Origin: Benincasa hispida
Lineage: Eukaryota > Streptophyta > Magnoliopsida > Cucurbitales > Cucurbitaceae
Assembly: GCF_009727055.1 (NCBI RefSeq)
Contig: NC_052355.1
Location: 51,267,324-51,331,323 of the forward strand
DNA: 64,000 nucleotides
Direction of reading: 5' to 3'
The position numbers were made by a program, and so were the translations under genes. Shown piece after piece: positions 60,045 to 64,000 of this stretch. A model generated the notes under the pieces. It saw only the letters and a program-made list of their open reading frames with translations. It did no database searches and was not told where the DNA came from. How positions within the stretch are numbered: the stretch's first letter is position 1; the number at the start of each line of letters is the position of its first letter.

Positions 60045-61622
60045 TGATAATGCCAAAACTAAAACCATATTAGTCTATGTTTAATTATTTATGCATATGT
60101 ATGTCATAATTAAATAAATCTTATATGTGCATAAAGTATTCTATGTAGTTTTAAAATCCTACCATAGGAAGCATGTAACATGCATTAAAAGTATGTTATA
60201 AAATGTTATAATATATAGTATGCATGTATAGGGTTTCAAATGTTTAAATATAAATGTTATATTATTGAATGCCCTTGATGTATGTTATGGATGTTTAGCA
60301 TGTCTAATTTTTTTTTAAAGTGTTATAAAATTGAGTTGGACGTTTAAATCCATAATAAAGATAAGTTGCATGCTCACGTAGGTTAATCACCTGTTTTAAT
60401 AAGTTAAAATAGGTCGACATCTTGTAAAACATGGTTACAAACTCAACTAGTATATAATCCTTTCTAAAGTTGGAGGTACTTAAATTGACTGTCTACAAAA
60501 CACCTTTTACATGGGGATTATGATAGAATAATTGAGCGTTGTTAACCGTTTTTATAAGCGTACGTGAGCGGTGTGAAGTAATAAAACAGTTTATCACCTA
60601 GATATCGTAGGTTAAAATCTATTTATACATTATACTTAGATAGACCACATAGACTTAGGGTTGTTTACTTAGCCGAAATTAACCTAAGTATAAATATACC
60701 TAAATTAATAAAAGAACACTTCAGTGGGAGTTCAATAACTAATATGATAAAGTTATTAGAATACTTCAGTGGGAGATTAATAACATATACGATACGTTAT
60801 TTTTAGCTCTCATGTCCCTAAAAGTTCACAAACGAGATTTAAGCGGTACTTCGTGTCACCCTGGGAGTGACCTCCATTCGGAAAGTATTTGCATAAATCA
60901 AGATTCAGGTGAATAAGGGGAAGTCATTCAAATAATAATCAAGTATATGATACATTGATTTCAAATTTCACTTCCCCACAAAGTTCACACCGTGATATTC
61001 ATATGACACTTCGTGTCACCTAGTGACCTCCATTCGGAAAGTATTTGTATGAGTGAATGGGGGAAGTAGTTCATAGTAAGTAGGTGAAGGATATGTGTCA
61101 ATGTGTCCTGTGGTCTCTTTCGTTAGTTTGGACCGTGAGATTCATATGTTGCACCTGCTGGTTTGCTTTAGGCAGCCCTTGGTAGTCGTTTAACGATGGC
61201 TACCCCCTCGGAGGGTTGTAACATAGCATTTAGAACAACTCAAACTCCAGAAATGGATAGGGTTTCTTAGGTCCATTCCCAACCTTGACTCCCCATTTCG
61301 ATAGCATTGTTGGGGCCGACCTTTGAGGTATGAAAATGGAGGGTTACACTTATAGAATTACTAAAGTGTTAGTAATTTCTGACCGAAAATGGTTACTAAA
61401 TGACTATAGGAATAAGAGTTATTCTCAAGGTAGTGTATGGTCAAAATTGTTTTGCTCTAGTGAAGGAGTATTTGACTACCCTTCGGTAGCACTTATTCTG
61501 ACTCACTATAGTATCATTGCAAATAAATAATGGTTATGGGTATATTATTCTTTGTTTTCCTAAAATTTGATTTTGGATTTAGGTGCAATTTTACTAAATT
61601 AGAATTTGTTTAAAATTTTCAG
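60045..61622 (+). repeat. Copia LTR and leader (family C), third copy
   Basis: Starts TGATAATGCCAAAAC, AT-rich with TATGTATG words, then blocks shared with 33362-33836 and 37699-37920. A 60-bp block is duplicated ('cttcagtgggag', 60718 and 60763; 'cttcgtgtcacc', 60848 and 61009). The LTR/leader border is not clear. Confidence 0.6.
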
Positions 61623-62424
61623 CATGTCGAATTCTTCTAGAATACTCGCTTTCGAATTAGTTAATGGTAAAATCAGTTCAACATACAAATTACTAGCAGT
61701 TGATAGTTCTAAAAGAATTTTAACAGAGGATTGTCCTTGATCTCCCAACTCATTTAAAGTTTTGAACTCAATAGATGAGAAAATAAAATTTGAACAACAA
61801 GATAAATATGATTTACTCGTTATCAAAGCGTGTTTAGTGGAAAACGATAAAACCTAGATAATAGATTCAGGTCCCGCTAATCATTTCTGTACAGGAAACA
61901 AGTTCATGGAGACAATTTATAGAAGGCGAAGTAATCTTTAAGGTAGGGATCGGGGAAGTTGTTTCTGCTAAAGCAGTGGGAGATATGAAGTTATTTATAG
62001 AAGATATATACATTTTACTTAACAATGTTTATTACATTCCTTCTATGAAAATAAATCTAATATCTATCTCTTGTTTGTTGGAACAAAATTATAAGGTTTC
62101 TTTCAAAAATGAAGAAGTATTCATTACTTCAAAGAATATCAAAAAAATTTCCGCAAAATTAGAAAATAACTTGTATTTGCTAAAACCTACTGAGGTAAAG
62201 GCCGTTTTAAACATAGAGATGTTTAAAACAGCTAAAGCTCATAATAAGAAAAGGAAAGTTTCTCCAAATGCCTATCTTTGGCACTTGAGACTTGGTCACA
62301 TAAATCTCAATAGGATTGAGATATTGGTTAAGAACGATCATCTAAAACAATTAGAAGACAATTTATTGCTGATAGTTTGTAGAAATACAAGCTATTGCAG
62401 CCTTTTACTTATAATTATGAGAGT
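61623..62424 (+). pseudogene. Copia protease and integrase N-terminus (gag-deleted), copy 2
   Basis: Same design as the copy at 37921. It begins MSNSSRILAFELVN, soon reaches RILTEDCP, then jumps to KYDLLVIKACLVENDKT and IIDSGPANHFC (protease; D-S-G kept). From 61976 a second frame reads KINLISISCLLEQNYKVSF and AYLWHLRLGHINLNRIEIL (GAG-pre-integrase). Stops lie at 61738-61740 and 61855-61857. It ends inside the integrase zinc domain near 62370, where another LTR follows. Confidence 0.8.
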
Positions 62425-64000
62425 TGATGAGCAAAATATGCATTAATATGACTAAGGATTCATATGGAAAAATGAGCTTGCATCGTCAACATTGAAAATT
62501 CCCGCTAACCTCTTATCATGTGTTATCTTGCATCAAAATGTCTATTTTATAGTTATCGTAGGAGTCGATCGAATGTGCTGATCTCAATAAAGAAAAGTTG
62601 GTCGCATGCACTACCGCAACTACAGTGATAACCATAACAGAAGTATGATCTCAAAGAGTGGATGAAATGCGTTGATCTTCATGAGAAACGAACATGAACG
62701 CATGCCTTAGATTTTTGAAATTGAATAACAGATATTTTGACATGCTTCCTGATCGTTGACCATGATGCAACACTGACATTCTCACCTACCGCATCAGTGA
62801 TGGTGGCTAATCAGAGTCGGATTATCAATGTTGTCAGCGTTTGAGCTCTATAAACAGTGCCTTGGAGCCCAAATTCAAAGCATTGGAGATTTCTGCCTTG
62901 GACAGATTCCTGTGATCACAGACGAGAGCATGAGCAAGACATTCTTTAAGAGTTATTCACTTCCACAACTTCCTCCGATTGACGATCGGAGCATCGCCAA
63001 AGATAAATCTCGAGAGAGACTACTTCACCGTCCATCCATTGCACCATCGGTAGTCTTGACACACATCTGATAGAAGCAAGAGATTGCCTACATCTAGCCT
63101 TCCACCTCTCCTCTTACCTCTGTATTGTATTACATTGTGGCTTAAGACATTAATACATTTTGTAATCAATGCATCTCTTTAGTTCCTTCAATGCCATTTT
63201 CATCATCTTCTTCTTCTTTATCATCTTTTACTTTCATCGCAATGAGTTAAGTGTAGAATGCAAGATTTATCGTATACTCAATCATGCGGCATAGAGATGT
63301 GATGCATGTAGCAAACCACCGAGAGGTGCACATTGCACGAGTATAGTGAGTCAATCCTCTTTGCTTAGTGCGAGGCTATCGCAATGCTTGTCTATAAGCT
63401 AAGTAGCTATAACCAACTGCCTGATAGGGTAAATAGTGGAACTCACTAAGCAAAGTAAGTAGTGTTCCTAGAGATAGGAATAATCTTATGCTCAATGCAA
63501 CCGTATGTTATAGAGATATAAGCATGCGGCTGCCACCGAGAGGTGTACGATATGTTAGTGTGGCGAGCTGGGATTACCCTTGCGAACAAACATAAGGACT
63601 CGGTGAATTTTCTTTTCTCCACAACTCTACTTCTCCGTGCATCTTATTACGCGTTAACAGTTGCCGCATCTCTACTGATTTTCATAGTCAAACTTTAATT
63701 GTTTAGTCTGTTTAGCTAGGAGTAGAAGTGTCACATAGTTAATCAACTTCTTTCTTTTTATTTTTATTCACCGCCTCAAACACATGGCTTTACAAACATC
63801 ATTTAGCTTCTAGTCCTCGTGTTCAGCCTTGGATCATCCCGAGAAACTTGTAATCTCGCTATACTTGGCAAGAGAGCAAGAAAACTTGTGACAGAGACGC
63901 ATGCTCATCGCATACAAGGTTAACGCATAATGCATATTCTTCATATTAACACATGACCATCAACGCATATCATATCAGGACAATTGTTGCTGTGTAAATC
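62425..64000 (+). repeat. Athila-like LTR, cut by the window end
   Basis: It starts TGATGAGCAAAATATGCATT, similar in form to the Athila LTR start TGATAACGGGCAGAAATGCA. A TATA box (TATAAA) lies at 62849-62854. It has the GCAT/CGCA-rich style of those LTRs and two 'accgagaggtg' blocks (63317 and 63533). No primer site is seen before the window ends. It interrupts the copia integrase on its left. The 80-codon frame at 62828 is not supported as a gene. Confidence 0.6.
62849..62854 (+). promoter_or_regulatory. TATA box of the right-edge LTR
   Basis: TATAAA in 'gagctctataaacag', the same 'gctctataaa' context as the Athila 2 LTRs. Confidence 0.5.

Noticed and set aside
62828..63070. 80-codon frame near the right edge
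   Set aside because: Starts just upstream of the LTR TATA box inside LTR sequence; no homology recognised.

Overview
This window looks like repeat-rich plant nuclear DNA, probably from a eudicot. It has plant LTR retrotransposons, a LINE, a five-exon methyltransferase gene with GT..AG introns, AT-rich intergenic sequence and two assembly gaps (100 N and 5 N). A cucurbit-like source is possible from the style of the repeats, but nothing here proves it. Only one host gene appears intact: a caffeoyl-CoA O-methyltransferase-like gene on the + strand (coding 18712-22116, 234 aa). A truncated duplicate of its promoter and first exon lies 5 kb upstream.

Layout. 1-1851: pieces of a chromovirus LTR and a copia-type LTR (called family A here). 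1852-11268: Athila-type Ty3/gypsy element 1 (+), 5' LTR truncated, coding region broken, integrase interrupted by 100 N. 11269-13349: LTR debris and a 155-bp direct repeat. 13350-13878: truncated methyltransferase duplicate. 13875-16504: two family A LTR fragments. 17495-18413: a 919-bp insertion in the methyltransferase promoter region, holding a TIR-type small transposon. 18629-22116: the methyltransferase gene. 22117-25510: AT-rich sequence, an 11-bp degenerate minisatellite, and a fragment of an RPA70-like OB-fold gene (-). 25608-29550: a second gypsy lineage (-), lacking integrase. 30917-32640: LINE reverse transcriptase fragment (-).

32641-42704: copia LTR pieces, a deleted Tekay-like chromovirus (-, 33837-37698), and copia protease/integrase remnants that carry a patch of organelle large-subunit rRNA (38836-39025). 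42705-47147: a family A solo LTR with a complete chromovirus LTR (43190-45399) nested inside it. 47779-60044: a copia LTR, primer site and leader split by Athila element 2 (49320-59549), which is complete end to end with a 5-bp target duplication (ATGGG). 60045-62424: a gag-deleted copia relative. 62425-64000: a further LTR that runs off the window.

The transposable elements are nested and decayed; none has an uninterrupted gag-pol frame. The two Athila copies share a conserved 3' architecture: small hairpins with an AGGA loop, each followed by AAATTTGGGGGTG-type purine tracts, with the last tract directly abutting the 3' LTR. I found no CRISPR array, tRNA gene or prokaryotic operon, and no clear sign of an entirely new system. 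The most unusual items are the rRNA-filled 73-bp target duplication, the hairpin/purine-tract modules, the broken methyltransferase duplicate and the shared gag deletion of two copia remnants.
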